NCBI RefSeq assembly: GCF_030186535.1
Contig: NZ_JASNVW010000001.1
Span: 434,001-498,000 of the forward strand
DNA from: Ignisphaera cupida
GTDB lineage: Archaea; Thermoproteota; Thermoprotei_A; Sulfolobales; Ignisphaeraceae
DNA: 64,000 nucleotides
Direction of reading: 5' to 3'
Shown here: piece by piece, positions 46,203 to 55,501 of the stretch
Layout of the letters: every line of letters begins with the position of its first letter
How positions within the stretch are numbered: the stretch's first letter is position 1
The notes under the pieces: model-generated
The model's input: only the letters and a program-made list of their open reading frames with translations
What the model was told of the DNA's origin: nothing
Databases searched by the model: none
Program-made: the position numbers and the translations under genes

Positions 46203-46893
46203 TATTCAACACCCTAATAGATGCATTACCTTTTGAAATATCATTTACCTTATCTATAAGCTCGTTTTGCATTCCAGCAGGTATTTCAAGTTGAACAACT
46301 AAAGATCCATTTGCTAACCAATTACTCTTCTTCACTTCACCAAGTTTCATTATCTGACCAGCTACTTTAGAGGCATACTCTGCTGGAATCACGATTTCTA
46401 CAAGTGCTTTTGCTATTCTAATTGGAATAATTTTTGAAATAGCCTTTACAATATCTGCTACCTGCTCTTCAACAGATTTATACAAGTCTACACTAACCTT
46501 TGCTTCCTCCATTGCTTTTTCTATACGTGTTGGTGGTATTGGCGTTTTTGTTTTGGGATCTATAGCTGATCTCGCAATGTAGTAAATTATCTGCTTTCTT
46601 TTCATTTCTAAAAGTTTTCTTCTTTGCTCGGTTGTTAGTTGAAGCTCGCCATTCTTTACAATTTCAGCAGAAATTTTATATACATCATCAGTTCCGAAAA
46701 CCTCTTGTAATTCTGATGGAGATGCTTTTAAACCTTTTTTTGCATCTTTATATATGTAGTCTCCTACAACAACCTCCTCAATACTTATTTTTTCGCCTTC
46801 TTTATATCGATAAGCTTTTTCGGGATCTACAAGAACTTCAAACCTTTTCCCTTTCACAACAAGTCTCGCAATAACATATTCTTTTTTACTCAC
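46195..46893 (-). CDS. SBDS family ribosome maturation protein
   Basis: 232 residues with the three SBDS domains: [28 protein letters not shown] at the N-terminus, the helical middle ([28 protein letters not shown]) and a C-terminal ferredoxin-like fold. SBDS with EF-2-like GTPases releases aIF6 from 50S subunits in ribosome maturation. It starts at GTG 46893, sharing bases with the psmA stop, so translation is coupled. Confidence 0.95.
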   Translation of the reverse strand: MSKKEYVIARLVVKGKRFEVLVDPEKAYRYKEGEKISIEEVVVGDYIYKDAKKGLKASPSELQEVFGTDDVYKISAEIVKNGELQLTTEQRRKLLEMKRKQIIYYIARSAIDPKTKTPIPPTRIEKAMEEAKVSVDLYKSVEEQVADIVKAISKIIPIRIAKALVEIVIPAEYASKVAGQIMKLGEVKKSNWLANGSLVVQLEIPAGMQNELIDKVNDISKGNASIRVLNIV

Positions 46894-47621
46894 GTAGTTA
46901 CACCTGCTTTTTCTAAAAAGCTTTGCACCTCCTCAAGGGATAGCTTCCTAAATGTCTTTGAATTTACATCTGCTACACCAATCTCAACTCTATCTACCTT
47001 CAGAGGCTCTTCAAGAGATGCTCTCAATGCTCTTAGTCCTAGTATTATCATTTCCTCAATAGATAGTTTTGGATTGTAGTGTTTCTCAAGATAACTTGAA
47101 ACAGTTTGTTCCCCAGCCCCTGCTGCTACACCATAGTATTTGAAATAAAGCCCACTTGGCTCGGTTTTAATAAGCTCAACACCCTTTCTATCAACACCAC
47201 CAAATATTATGGAAACTCCGAAAGGCCTTACACCACCTTGTTGAGTATATGCTTGTTTTATATCACATATTGTTCTTGCTAAAAGTTCAACATCTATGGG
47301 CTCATCAAATGTTAATCTATGCCTTACAGCTAAAAGCCTTGCATAATCTATCAAAACTCTTCCATCATGACCAAGACCTGAAAACGTTGCTCCAACATGT
47401 GAATCAACTATGAAAACTTTTTCAAGATCAACTACATTATGAAGTGGTGCAACCTTTCTCTTCTCAGCAATTAAAACAACACCATATTCTGACTTTATTC
47501 CTAGAGATGTCCATCCTCTTCTAACAGCTTCAGCAGCATACTCAACTTGATATAATTTGCCATCAGGTGAAAATATTGTTAATGCTCTATCATAACCCAT
47601 TGCAGCAGGCATGAATGACAT
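46890..47621 (-). CDS. psmA: Proteasome alpha subunit
   Basis: 243 residues. [28 protein letters not shown] is the alpha-type N-terminus that gates the 20S pore; [13 protein letters not shown] and [14 protein letters not shown] are also typical. It has no catalytic Thr. It is the first gene of the superoperon psmA, SBDS, rrp4, rrp41, rrp42 and onward, so its promoter, upstream of 47621, may drive all of these. Confidence 0.96.
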   Translation of the reverse strand: MSFMPAAMGYDRALTIFSPDGKLYQVEYAAEAVRRGWTSLGIKSEYGVVLIAEKRKVAPLHNVVDLEKVFIVDSHVGATFSGLGHDGRVLIDYARLLAVRHRLTFDEPIDVELLARTICDIKQAYTQQGGVRPFGVSIIFGGVDRKGVELIKTEPSGLYFKYYGVAAGAGEQTVSSYLEKHYNPKLSIEEMIILGLRALRASLEEPLKVDRVEIGVADVNSKTFRKLSLEEVQSFLEKAGVTT

Positions 47622-47692
47622 GATTATATCTCACCACTTATCTGATTTAACAAGGATAATATGGAAAACAGAGTTAAAAAATTAATTTTGAG

Positions 47693-47763
47693 CTTTTCAG
47701 TGGGTAGTCCATTCAATCATTTTACTTATCAATTATATATAGCCGAGGGATTCATCATCTCAT
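47693..47763 (-). ncRNA. Possible C/D box sRNA upstream of psmA
   Basis: On the minus strand: C box ATGATGA (47758-47752), C'-like ATGATTG (47720-47714), 13-nt segment, D box CTGA (47700-47697). The C-to-C' gap is 31 nt, longer than usual, and no clear D' box is present. If transcribed, it lies in the leader region of the psmA superoperon. Confidence 0.35.
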
Positions 47764-48031
47764 ATTATTCATTTAACAACCGTAATACTATATTTCTGTA
47801 TCAAATTTTTAATCATTTCGCATCTCAATTTTTATAGTTATATTGTGTTAAATGAAGGTCAAAGTTAAAACAACACCTCTCTTTTAACTACTTTTAAACA
47901 CTTCAATTTCCATCTCTCATTTAGCCTTCCTTTCTACATCTCTGATTTCACCATTCATTAAAGAAGTGCCTAGGAATAACTCAACTTCCTTCACTACATT
48001 AATCTCATTTCGAAGCTTTGTCTCTTACCAT

Positions 48032-48280
48032 TCAGGTATTATTCATGCTGAATCTGACCTCCTCCCCGCTCTGAAAGACAAAGGTTTCCTTAGGGCAGTT
48101 CATCGGTTCCCAGCATCTATTCGTTTTCACATCTATCATCTGCTGAGCAGTTGGGAGGGCCAGAGCTTCCCCCATCTGAATACTCTGTATTGCTAACCCC
48201 GCATCCAGTTCTTGGGAGCAACCCATCACCAAATACCAAACACTACAAGTATTCATCATCACTAGAAAGATGTGAAACAC
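48032..48280 (-). pseudogene. Likely remnant of a tnpB 3' end (IS605/IS1341 family)
   Basis: The minus-strand frame ends in a tail that resembles TnpB C-termini of archaeal IS605/IS1341 elements: GEALALPTAQQM, CWEPMNCPKETFVF and SGEEVR. Nothing upstream in frame resembles the RuvC core, so only the last part of a transposase gene survives. The stretch is richer in G+C than its surroundings. At its upstream side (48311-48320) is a GGCGAGGCCT motif that could be the other end of the element. It may be an internally deleted, MITE-like copy. Recognition is from memory of such tails and not from an alignment. Confidence 0.4.
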
Positions 48281-48335
48281 AAAACTTACAAGTTTTCATC
48301 CCACCCTAAAGGCGAGGCCTTCAGTTGTAATAAGA

Positions 48336-48351
48336 CAAATCTATAGATTTG
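48336..48351. repeat. Perfect 16-bp palindrome
   Basis: CAAATCTATAGATTTG reads the same on both strands. It lies next to the transposon-like remnant and about 170 bases ahead of orc1/cdc6. It could be an operator, an element end or chance. Confidence 0.5.
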
Positions 48352-48522
48352 AAAAAGGGTTGAGACAATAGCCTTGAAGAAGAATATTTAAAGCAATTGA
48401 GAAATATTATAAAATCTTAGGTTATTTTGGTTTCAAAATTTTTGTATGCGTTAGGAAATGCATAAACTGAAACATTTTTATACTATTTAGATATAGTGTA
48501 TTAGACATGGGTGTAAGTATTA

Positions 48523-49761
48523 ATGAGTATAAATAACATAGTCGAAAGTGTAATAAATAGAGTATCTGTGTTTAAGAATAGAAGTGTTCTTGATAGATCT
48601 TATATTCCTGATAATCTTCCTCATAGAGAGAATCAACTAGCTATGCTTGCTGAACTATTTAAACCTATTATTACATCTCCTGGCACAGTTTCAATTACTG
48701 CACTTTTAATTGGAGATGTTGGTGTAGGAAAAACTGTTACATCATATGTATTTGGTAGAGAATTGACAAAAATTGCTGAGAGAAAGGGTATTAAGTTGAA
48801 ATATGTTCATGTGAATTGCCACAGCGCTAGAACATTGTATGGTGTTGTGCAAAGCATTGCTGCATCATTTAGTTTAACTATACCATTTAGAGGATTGTCA
48901 CCAAGGGAGATGATGTTAATAATTTTGAATCATATGAAGAAAAATGATATGTATGCTCTCATAGCATTAGATGAGTTTGGATACTTTGTTCGTGTTGCTG
49001 GCAACGATGCTATATACTTTCTAGTAAGACTTTATGATGAATATCCAGAAGCTGAGAAAAGGCTACACTATATATTTATTACAAGAAACCTTGATGTTCT
49101 AGGAATATTAGATCCAGCAACAGAAAGTTACATAACAAAACACATAATTAAATTTGAGCCTTATAAAGCAAGTGAGTTATTTGATATTCTTAAACAAAGA
49201 AGGGATTTGGCATTTTATGAAAATACTGTAGATGATGGTATACTAAAGTTTATAGCTGATGTTGAAGGATATGATAGAGGTGGAAAAGGCAATGCTCGTG
49301 CTGCAATAGAAATTCTCTTAAGAGCAGGTATTGCAGCAGATTATGAGGGTTCTCAAAAAGTTTTCTTAGAGCATGTTAGAAAAGCTATTGGTGAAATAAA
49401 TGAGGAGTTACTTGTTGAAATATCAGATAATTTGCAGTTTCTTCAGCTTCATGAACTCATTGTGTTAAAGGCCATAGTAAGAAGATTGAAGAAAAGTAGT
49501 GAGGCTTATGTTAAAATGGGTGATGTAGAAGAAGAGTATAGATATCTATGTCAACTATACAACATAAAACCAAGAAAACATACACAAGTATATGAATATG
49601 TTCGTACATTAAAGAACATGGGTATTATAAATTCTAGAACATCTAGCAAAGGACTTAGGGGTAGAACTACATTAATATCCTTACCCATACCTCTAGAACC
49701 ATTTGAAAAAAGAATTGATGAATTAATTGATAAAAGAGTTTTAGAAGAAGCAAGCACCTAA
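48523..49761 (+). CDS. cdc6: Orc1/Cdc6-family replication initiator
   Basis: 412 residues: AAA+ ATPase (Walker A GDVGVGKT, Walker B ALIALDEFGYF, sensor region FITRNLDVLGILD) then a C-terminal winged helix (YVKMGDVEEEYRYLCQLY to LISLP). These proteins bind origin repeats and load MCM. The N-terminal basic part and ENQLAML motif are typical. GGGTG (48509-48513) lies 9 bases before ATG. Archaeal origins often lie next to such genes, but no ORB repeat is visible in the gap upstream. It is followed by a small winged-helix gene. Confidence 0.92.
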   Translation: MSINNIVESVINRVSVFKNRSVLDRSYIPDNLPHRENQLAMLAELFKPIITSPGTVSITALLIGDVGVGKTVTSYVFGRELTKIAERKGIKLKYVHVNCHSARTLYGVVQSIAASFSLTIPFRGLSPREMMLIILNHMKKNDMYALIALDEFGYFVRVAGNDAIYFLVRLYDEYPEAEKRLHYIFITRNLDVLGILDPATESYITKHIIKFEPYKASELFDILKQRRDLAFYENTVDDGILKFIADVEGYDRGGKGNARAAIEILLRAGIAADYEGSQKVFLEHVRKAIGEINEELLVEISDNLQFLQLHELIVLKAIVRRLKKSSEAYVKMGDVEEEYRYLCQLYNIKPRKHTQVYEYVRTLKNMGIINSRTSSKGLRGRTTLISLPIPLEPFEKRIDELIDKRVLEEAST

Positions 49762-49801
49762 CATTATAAATACTACTCAGTAATTTTAGGGATCTAAATT
49801 C

Positions 49802-50104
49802 ATGGAATTGTTTCAGAGAATTACTATAACAATTCCTGAAGATGTCAAAAAGAAAATTGATGTATTTGGAAAACCATGTATATGGAATATAATAGCATTA
49901 TTAAGCTCCATTGATTCAAAAACAATTAATATCACCTCTCTTGTGTCAAAGCTTAATAGCAATTACAACCACATTATGAAATGTATTGAATTAATGAAGT
50001 CTTTTGATATGGTACGAGAAATTAGAATGGGTAGAGTTAGATTAATTAAATTAAATGATAAAAATGAGTATGTTGCGATGATAATGAACATGCTATTTAA
50101 ATAA
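49802..50104 (+). CDS. Small winged-helix-like protein (100 aa)
   Basis: A 100-residue protein with a start that looks like a strand then a dimer helix (RITITIPEDVKKKIDVFG), followed by a helix-turn-helix region (TSLVSKLNSNYNHIMKCIELMKSFDMVREI) and wing (MGRVRLIKLN). It fits a small DNA-binding wHTH protein. It is 40 bases behind orc1/cdc6 in the same direction and may be co-transcribed. Target unknown. Confidence 0.65.
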   Translation: MELFQRITITIPEDVKKKIDVFGKPCIWNIIALLSSIDSKTINITSLVSKLNSNYNHIMKCIELMKSFDMVREIRMGRVRLIKLNDKNEYVAMIMNMLFK

Positions 50105-50123
50105 TGTTGTAATGCTAGAGAAT

Positions 50124-51545
50124 CTAGCTCTTTTTAGAAAATGAAAGCAAATCTCTTTTCTCTTTTTTCTCTTCATGTTTCGGCTTCTCTTTCTTGTTTT
50201 TTTCTCTATGTATTGTTTCCTCTAGCCTTGCTCTAGCTTCTTTCTCCATAGCCTCTTTATACTTTCTGTAGTAACTGATAATAGCAGCTTTATTTGTACC
50301 AGCCAACAACTCTATCATTTTTTCAGATAAGCCTAATGCAAGAGCTATTCTAGCTGCATATTCAGGATTTGATGAAAATATTGCTCTTAGTATTGGTATC
50401 ACATCATTTTTTGCTATTGATGTAGAGACATGAATATTTTGAGAAATAATTTTAGCGACATCATCTCGAATATCTCTAACCTCTTTTAATTTAGAAAGCA
50501 TTAACAGTCTTTGTGGAAAATTATATTTAACCCATTTAAACTTGTCCTTGGGATTATTCTTAGCAGCAACAGCTATTCCTGCAGTCATAAGGTCTATGCT
50601 ATATGATAGTAGGTCCCAGTCACCACTCCTTACTATTCTTCCTAAATAAACATCGGCCTTACTTAAAAATTCATAGGCTTTTGCTATGTCATTTTGATTG
50701 GTATATTGAAGTGGAATATTTTCCTCAAGCCAAAGTTTTAACTGATCATAATCTAGTTGTGATTGATTTAATGCATTTTTTGCTTGCCATGCATATGAGG
50801 CAGAAAATATTGTTCTTAAGGTCTCAAATGGATCCCTCTCCTTATCTCTTGGTCTCAGCAATGTCTTGGCTCTTTCAAGAGTTACCTCTCCAAATCCCTC
50901 GCCAACAGCTTGAAGATCATTTATAGCAGCCCTAGCATCACCTTCAGCCCTCTCTATAATGTAGTCTAGCGCATCTTCATCGCATTTTAAATTCTCTGAA
51001 GAACATACATGCATAAGTAATTTCATTAAATCTCTTTTGCCTAGCTTCTTAAACTGCACAAATTCTGCTAATTCACGCAGAGGTCTAAGCTTCTGATCCC
51101 AGGGATTATTTGCAGTCATTATAATGGGAATTCTTGCTACTTCGATAAGATGTTTTATAGCATCAAGAGCTCCTGCATCTTCTTTTGCTGCTATGCCATC
51201 AACTTCATCCAGAAGTACAATCTTATTTTTTCCAGAACTAAAAAGACTTTGAGCTGTGGAAGCCCTTAATGCAATTCTTTCAATATCCTCCTTTCTTCTA
51301 AAATCACTAGCATTCATCTCAATGAGTTCATAACCAAACTCATTTGCTATTGCCTCTACAAGCGATGTTTTACCACATCCCGGAGGACCATAGAGAAGCA
51401 ATGCTTTTTTCTGAGTATTTGGCCACTTCTTAAACCATTCCAAAACCTTTGCTTTTGCTTCTTCTTGGTTAACAACATCATCTACTTTCCTGGGTCTATA
51501 CTTTATAACCCAGGGAATTCTATTCAAGTTTTGGTTTTGAGACAC
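50124..51545 (-). CDS. rfcL: Replication factor C large subunit
   Basis: 473 residues. AAA+ module with IPWVIKYRPRKVDDVVNQEEA, Walker A YGPPGCGKTS and Walker B IVLLDEVDGI, sensor TANNPWDQKLRPLRE, then the helical collar domain. The Lys/Glu-rich tail ends RDLLSFSKKS, which resembles a PCNA-interacting motif. It loads the PCNA clamp with the small subunit. It lacks the SRC arginine finger, as expected for RFCL. Start GTG 51545, 22 bases after rfcS. Confidence 0.95.
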   Translation of the reverse strand: MSQNQNLNRIPWVIKYRPRKVDDVVNQEEAKAKVLEWFKKWPNTQKKALLLYGPPGCGKTSLVEAIANEFGYELIEMNASDFRRKEDIERIALRASTAQSLFSSGKNKIVLLDEVDGIAAKEDAGALDAIKHLIEVARIPIIMTANNPWDQKLRPLRELAEFVQFKKLGKRDLMKLLMHVCSSENLKCDEDALDYIIERAEGDARAAINDLQAVGEGFGEVTLERAKTLLRPRDKERDPFETLRTIFSASYAWQAKNALNQSQLDYDQLKLWLEENIPLQYTNQNDIAKAYEFLSKADVYLGRIVRSGDWDLLSYSIDLMTAGIAVAAKNNPKDKFKWVKYNFPQRLLMLSKLKEVRDIRDDVAKIISQNIHVSTSIAKNDVIPILRAIFSSNPEYAARIALALGLSEKMIELLAGTNKAAIISYYRKYKEAMEKEARARLEETIHREKNKKEKPKHEEKKEKRDLLSFSKKS

Positions 51546-51567
51546 TTTCCAACCCTAAAACATCTTA

Positions 51568-52539
51568 TTACCTTTTTCCAAGTAGACTTAGCCTTGCTAG
51601 CAAAGCTGTTAACTGTATTTCATCATCAGATCCCTCAACTATTCTGAAATGAATTTCTCCAATATAATCAGCAATCATAACCCTTAAATCTTCAGGTATT
51701 TTAAGATCTGCTGAGAAAATCTCTCTATGCATTTGCCTCAAAACATCTGTTCCACTAAGACCATATGTTACCATGAGCTCTCTCAGCCTATCTCTTGCTT
51801 CAATAAATTTTCCAGAAAGAGCAAGATTAATTATTTCTCTTATCTCCTTTGGATGAGCTAATCCAACAACTTTATAAACATTGGATATTGTTACCTCGCC
51901 TAATGCCGCAGCTGCTTGAAGTATATTTATTGATTTTCTTAAATCACCTCCACTAATCTCATATATTGCTTCTAAGCCATCGCCATGGCATGTAACATTT
52001 TCTTGCTTACAAATCCACTCTAACCTTCCAACAACATCTTCTTTTTTAAGTTGAGTAAATCTAAATGCTGCACATCGAGATTGTATTGGATCAATTATTT
52101 TACTAGCGTAGTTTGCTATCAATATGAATCGTGTAGTCTCCACATACATTTCCATAATTCTTCTCAAAGCTTGTTGAGCATCAGCTGTCATGTTATCAGC
52201 TTCGTCAAGTATAACGATTTTGAATGGCACATCACCTGATACCTTGCTTCTAGCAAATTCTTTGACCTTACTTCTTATAACGGTAATTCCCCTCTCATCA
52301 CTAGCATTAAGCTCCAAAACATATCTTCTCCAATCTTCACCATACAGATCATGCGCTAGTGCCAAAGCCGCTGTTGTTTTTCCTGTGCCCGGAGGGCCGG
52401 CAAAAAGCAAATGAGGCATATTCTTTTCTTCAACAAATTTCATAAGTCTTTTAACAACTTCTTCTTGATTAACCATTTCCTTCAATGATTTTGGCCTATA
52501 CTTCTCTACCCATAGCAACTCTGCAATTTTTGCACTCAA
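51568..52539 (-). CDS. rfcS: Replication factor C small subunit
   Basis: 323 residues: LWVEKYRPKSLKEMVNQ, Walker A AGPPGTGKTT, VILDEADNMT, the SRC motif IDPIQSRC with arginine finger, and a C-terminal collar. Four copies with one RFCL form the clamp loader. TTG 52539 is supported by GAGGTG 8 bases ahead. It is the first gene of the rfcS-rfcL operon. Confidence 0.96.
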   Translation of the reverse strand: MSAKIAELLWVEKYRPKSLKEMVNQEEVVKRLMKFVEEKNMPHLLFAGPPGTGKTTAALALAHDLYGEDWRRYVLELNASDERGITVIRSKVKEFARSKVSGDVPFKIVILDEADNMTADAQQALRRIMEMYVETTRFILIANYASKIIDPIQSRCAAFRFTQLKKEDVVGRLEWICKQENVTCHGDGLEAIYEISGGDLRKSINILQAAAALGEVTISNVYKVVGLAHPKEIREIINLALSGKFIEARDRLRELMVTYGLSGTDVLRQMHREIFSADLKIPEDLRVMIADYIGEIHFRIVEGSDDEIQLTALLARLSLLGKR

Positions 52540-52763
52540 TAACTTTCACCTCTATACTAGTTGATATATACGAGCTTTAGAAATACTAATACTTTTTGCT
52601 TCTTTCTACATTACTTTGCTAAGCTACAATAATTTTCTATTATTTTCAAAGCTGAACTAATATACTAGCTATTTTATTTTTCACAGAAACAAGGCAAAAC
52701 ATTTAAATCTGCTTTTAGAAAACAATAAATTTAGACTTTATTTTTATGAGAGGTGGAAGTTCA

Positions 52764-53186
52764 ATGATTGCTGAAGGGGGTGGAAAAGAGTCTGGTATTA
52801 GCAAGCTGCGAAGAGGTATATGGATTGAGGGAGATATCATGTATGTGGCTGGTGAAGAATTTATTGAGAAAGTGGCAAGTGCTTTAGCTTCTCTGACAAG
52901 ACTAAGAATAATTGGTTTAACTTTTAAAGGTGATATGGGTATAGAGGATTTGGCTGATAAGCTTGGGCAGAGTAAGGCGAATATAAGTACTCATGTAAAG
53001 CGCTTAGAAGAAGCTAATATTGTTAGAGCAGTTTATTTACCAGGTCATAGAGGAGTAAAGAAAATGGCTAAACCTGCTGTCAAAGAAATAAGAATTATAT
53101 TGTCAGAACTCGGCGAGGAAGTGGAGGAGAGAATTAAGGAAGCTCCTCTACCACCAGAAGAGGTAGAGGAAGAATACAAAGAATAA
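52764..53186 (+). CDS. ArsR-like winged-helix transcription regulator
   Basis: 140 residues from ATG 52764, with GAGGTGG about 8 bases ahead (ATG 52746 would place that motif inside the gene). A short N-terminal strand region precedes an ArsR-type wHTH: ALASLTRLRIIGL, IEDLADKLGQSKANISTHVKRLEEANIV. The C-terminal helix is very acidic (EEVEERIKEAPLPPEEVEEEYKE). No metal-binding Cys. A TATA-like TTTAAAT is near 52701. Regulon unknown. Confidence 0.8.
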   Translation: MIAEGGGKESGISKLRRGIWIEGDIMYVAGEEFIEKVASALASLTRLRIIGLTFKGDMGIEDLADKLGQSKANISTHVKRLEEANIVRAVYLPGHRGVKKMAKPAVKEIRIILSELGEEVEERIKEAPLPPEEVEEEYKE

Positions 53187-53219
53187 ACTAATGCTATTAA
53201 ACTCTCATTAAATTAATTA

Positions 53220-53405
53220 CTAATCACATTTGTAACTATTTGGCAGTAACGCCCTGAATTTTTGACCTGTTTTTGGGCTTGTGAAAACACCAATCTTTAT
53301 TGTTTTTCCTAAATGATTCCTTATAATATAGACTTTTTCCGGCGCTAATATAATCTCCAAATGTGTTGATGGATCTTTTACCTTGACTTGAACTGTGCAC
53401 GGCAT
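53220..53405 (-). CDS. cren7: Chromatin protein Cren7
   Basis: 61 residues that fit Cren7, the crenarchaeal SH3-like chromatin protein that bends DNA: VQVKVKDPSTHLEIILAPEK, a loop, TIKIGVFTSPKTGQKFRALLP and a final NSYKCD. Compared with Sulfolobus Cren7, the residues of the KVWAL segment (intercalating side chains) here read KVYII, and the loop is HLGK. Two cysteines are present. Single gene, between a regulator and thpR, transcribed away from thpR. Confidence 0.8.
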   Translation of the reverse strand: MPCTVQVKVKDPSTHLEIILAPEKVYIIRNHLGKTIKIGVFTSPKTGQKFRALLPNSYKCD

Positions 53406-53455
53406 ACTTTTAACCCTTCACTTATAAACAGGTAACTGTTCTATATCCCGTAGCC

Positions 53456-53463
53456 TATATAAG
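53456..53463 (+). promoter_or_regulatory. TATA box for thpR and cca
   Basis: TATATAAG about 31-38 bases ahead of ATG 53494 implies transcription from about 53486, so the thpR-cca operon has a very short leader. Confidence 0.5.
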
Positions 53464-53493
53464 CTTTAATTCTTTTTAGTTATCAAATTATCC

Positions 53494-54084
53494 ATGGTGC
53501 TTATTGTGAGTAGTATTAGAGCGTTTATAGCTGTAGAGATAGAGAATGAATCTACTCTTAGCAATATAGTTAAGTGGAAAAAACAGCTAGAAAGTCTTGG
53601 TTTAGATGCAAAATTTGTTGAAGATGAAAATCTACACTTAACAATTAGATTTCTAGGTGAAATATCTTTGAGTTCACTAGAGCAAATAAAAGAAATTGTC
53701 AACAAAGTTTCTCAAATGACTAAATCTTTTGAAATAAAGATTGCTGGATTTGGTGCTTTTCCAAATATAAATAAACCAAGAGTTTTATGGATAGGTGTTG
53801 TAGAAGGTTTTGAGAATCTTGCTAATATAAGAAAATACATTGATACTGAAATTATTAGATATGGTCTAAGAGATGTTCATAAAGATCAACATGAATTTTC
53901 ACCACATATAACAATTGCAAGATTAAAGAGCTATAGAGGTGTTGAAAAACTTCAAAAATATTTCATTGACTATAAAGATTATTTCTTTGGAACATCAACT
54001 GTTACTCAAATAAAAATCAAGAAAAGCACACTTACACCAAGAGGCCCTATATACTCTGATATTCACATAGTGAAATTATTGTAG
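53494..54084 (+). CDS. thpR: RNA 2',3'-cyclic phosphodiesterase (2'-5' RNA ligase family)
   Basis: 196 residues of the 2H phosphoesterase family with both catalytic motifs: HLTI (about residue 48) and HITI (about residue 138). RAFIAVEIENE at the N-terminus is the family start; GTG 53506, with GGTG ahead of it, is a credible alternative to ATG 53494. Activity opens 2',3'-cyclic phosphates or joins tRNA halves by a 2'-5' bond. It is 18 bases ahead of cca, so both act in tRNA end repair. Confidence 0.88.
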   Translation: MVLIVSSIRAFIAVEIENESTLSNIVKWKKQLESLGLDAKFVEDENLHLTIRFLGEISLSSLEQIKEIVNKVSQMTKSFEIKIAGFGAFPNINKPRVLWIGVVEGFENLANIRKYIDTEIIRYGLRDVHKDQHEFSPHITIARLKSYRGVEKLQKYFIDYKDYFFGTSTVTQIKIKKSTLTPRGPIYSDIHIVKLL

Positions 54085-54102
54085 CGTATGGGTTTTTGAA
54101 AA

Positions 54103-55497
54103 TTGAGAGAAATACTTAACAAGGTTCTCACCAATATAAAACCTGATGAGAAAATAAAACATATTTTGATAAAAACATATAATAAGTTTCATGAGATTAT
54201 TCAATCATGTTATAGTCAAATAGGTTTGCAATCATATGAAATAACTTTACAAGGTTCTGTAGCCAAAGATACTTTTTTAAAAAATGATGTTGATATAGAT
54301 ATTTTCATATTATTTGATCCAAGTAAGTATAGCATTGATTGGTTAAATAAGGATTTTATTGAAATAACTTCGAATTGTTTAAGGAATAGCGGCTATAATG
54401 TTATAATAGAATACGCATCTCACCCATATGTGGTAACATACGATAATAGCTTCGAAATAAATATTGTTCCAGCATTCAGAGTAAGTGAGCCAAGTAAAAT
54501 TATTTCAGCTGTTGATAGAACACCTTTTCATACTGCTTACATTAAACATAAGTTATGTGAAGAATGTAAAGATGAGGTTAGACTTTTAAAATATTTTCTC
54601 AAGCTATGGAATTTATATGGAGCTGAGATAAAAACTCAAGGATTTTCAGGATACTTGGTAGAGTTACTTATAATAGCATACAAGTCTTTTGAAAACACAT
54701 TAAAGAATTCACTAATGTGGAGAGCATACAAAACCTGTATAGATATTGAGGGTTATTACAAAAATGAAAAAGAGTGTCGAAAGAAATTTGAAAACGATGT
54801 TCTTGTTGTTATCGATCCTGTTGATGCTAACAGAAATGCAGCATCAGCACTTTCCCTAAAGAATTTCTCAATGTTTAAACTACTTGCCAGACTTTTTCTG
54901 GAGAATCCATCAGAGAAATTCTTTGAGGAAAACCATAGCATTCCAAGTGAAAACAATGTTTCAATACTAATTCAAGATAGGACATTGAGAGAAGGCTTAT
55001 GCTACATCACAATAATATTTGATATTGTTAAGAAGATTCCAGATGTTATCTGGGGCCAGTTACGAAGAATACAGAATTCTATTAGAAATACATTAAATGA
55101 ACAAGGGTTTCAATGCACCTTTATAGATTCTTGGATTGACACGAACTTGACTAAAGCCATATCTATAGTAGAATTATATGAGTGTAGAGATTATGAATAT
55201 AGGATTGGACCTCCAGCCTACGATCCGGAGGCTATAAACTTTCTTAGAAAAAATAAAGATTCTGTCATAGGTCCTTGGGTAAATGAAAATGGAAGACTTG
55301 TATGCATTAGAAAAAGAAAGAGAAAGCCAGAGGATATTATAAAAGATGTTTTAAATCAGATTTCACCATCGTCATTAAGACTAGTTGAAATAAAAAGAAT
55401 TTCCTCTATTCATGATGTATTAATAAGTGATGAAAAATCGTTTATAGTCTGGCTTAGAAAGGTTTTTGAAAGAAAACAATTAAATAAGGTGATATAA
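54103..55497 (+). CDS. cca: CCA-adding enzyme (archaeal class I tRNA nucleotidyltransferase)
   Basis: 464 residues. The nucleotidyltransferase signature is LQGSVAKDTFLKNDVDIDIFILF, with the GS and DxD metal ligands; IVPAFRVSEPSKIISAVDRTPFH and LLKYFLKLWNLYGAEIKTQGFSGYL are archaeal CCA marks. It adds or repairs CCA at tRNA 3' ends, needed here because at least the tRNA-Met/Ile2 gene lacks encoded CCA. TTG 54103 start, no clear ribosome-binding site; probable coupling to thpR. Confidence 0.93.
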   Translation: MREILNKVLTNIKPDEKIKHILIKTYNKFHEIIQSCYSQIGLQSYEITLQGSVAKDTFLKNDVDIDIFILFDPSKYSIDWLNKDFIEITSNCLRNSGYNVIIEYASHPYVVTYDNSFEINIVPAFRVSEPSKIISAVDRTPFHTAYIKHKLCEECKDEVRLLKYFLKLWNLYGAEIKTQGFSGYLVELLIIAYKSFENTLKNSLMWRAYKTCIDIEGYYKNEKECRKKFENDVLVVIDPVDANRNAASALSLKNFSMFKLLARLFLENPSEKFFEENHSIPSENNVSILIQDRTLREGLCYITIIFDIVKKIPDVIWGQLRRIQNSIRNTLNEQGFQCTFIDSWIDTNLTKAISIVELYECRDYEYRIGPPAYDPEAINFLRKNKDSVIGPWVNENGRLVCIRKRKRKPEDIIKDVLNQISPSSLRLVEIKRISSIHDVLISDEKSFIVWLRKVFERKQLNKVI

Positions 55498-55501
55498 TTA
55501 A

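Larger units (their letters stand above)
47622..48522. other. 900-base gene-poor stretch between psmA and orc1/cdc6
   Basis: It holds a possible C/D sRNA near 47.7 kb, a decayed minus-strand frame around 47886-47990 interrupted by stops, a transposon-like remnant at 48032-48332 and a perfect 16-bp palindrome at 48336-48351. The orc1/cdc6 promoter must be at its right end. I do not see origin-recognition box consensus repeats. Confidence 0.5.

Noticed and set aside
48240-48270. Overlapping GTGATGATGA word within the transposon-like remnant
   Set aside because: The matching downstream word is CTGG and not CTGA; more likely part of the element's own sequence.
48032-48280. 82-codon minus-strand frame as a normal gene
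   Set aside because: It looks like the tail of a transposase without its catalytic part, has no good start, and lies in a decayed region.
48360-48522. Replication origin repeats (ORB/mini-ORB) upstream of orc1/cdc6
   Set aside because: I looked for G-rich ORB-like words and inverted copies and found only A+T-rich sequence; an origin is not supported by sequence alone.
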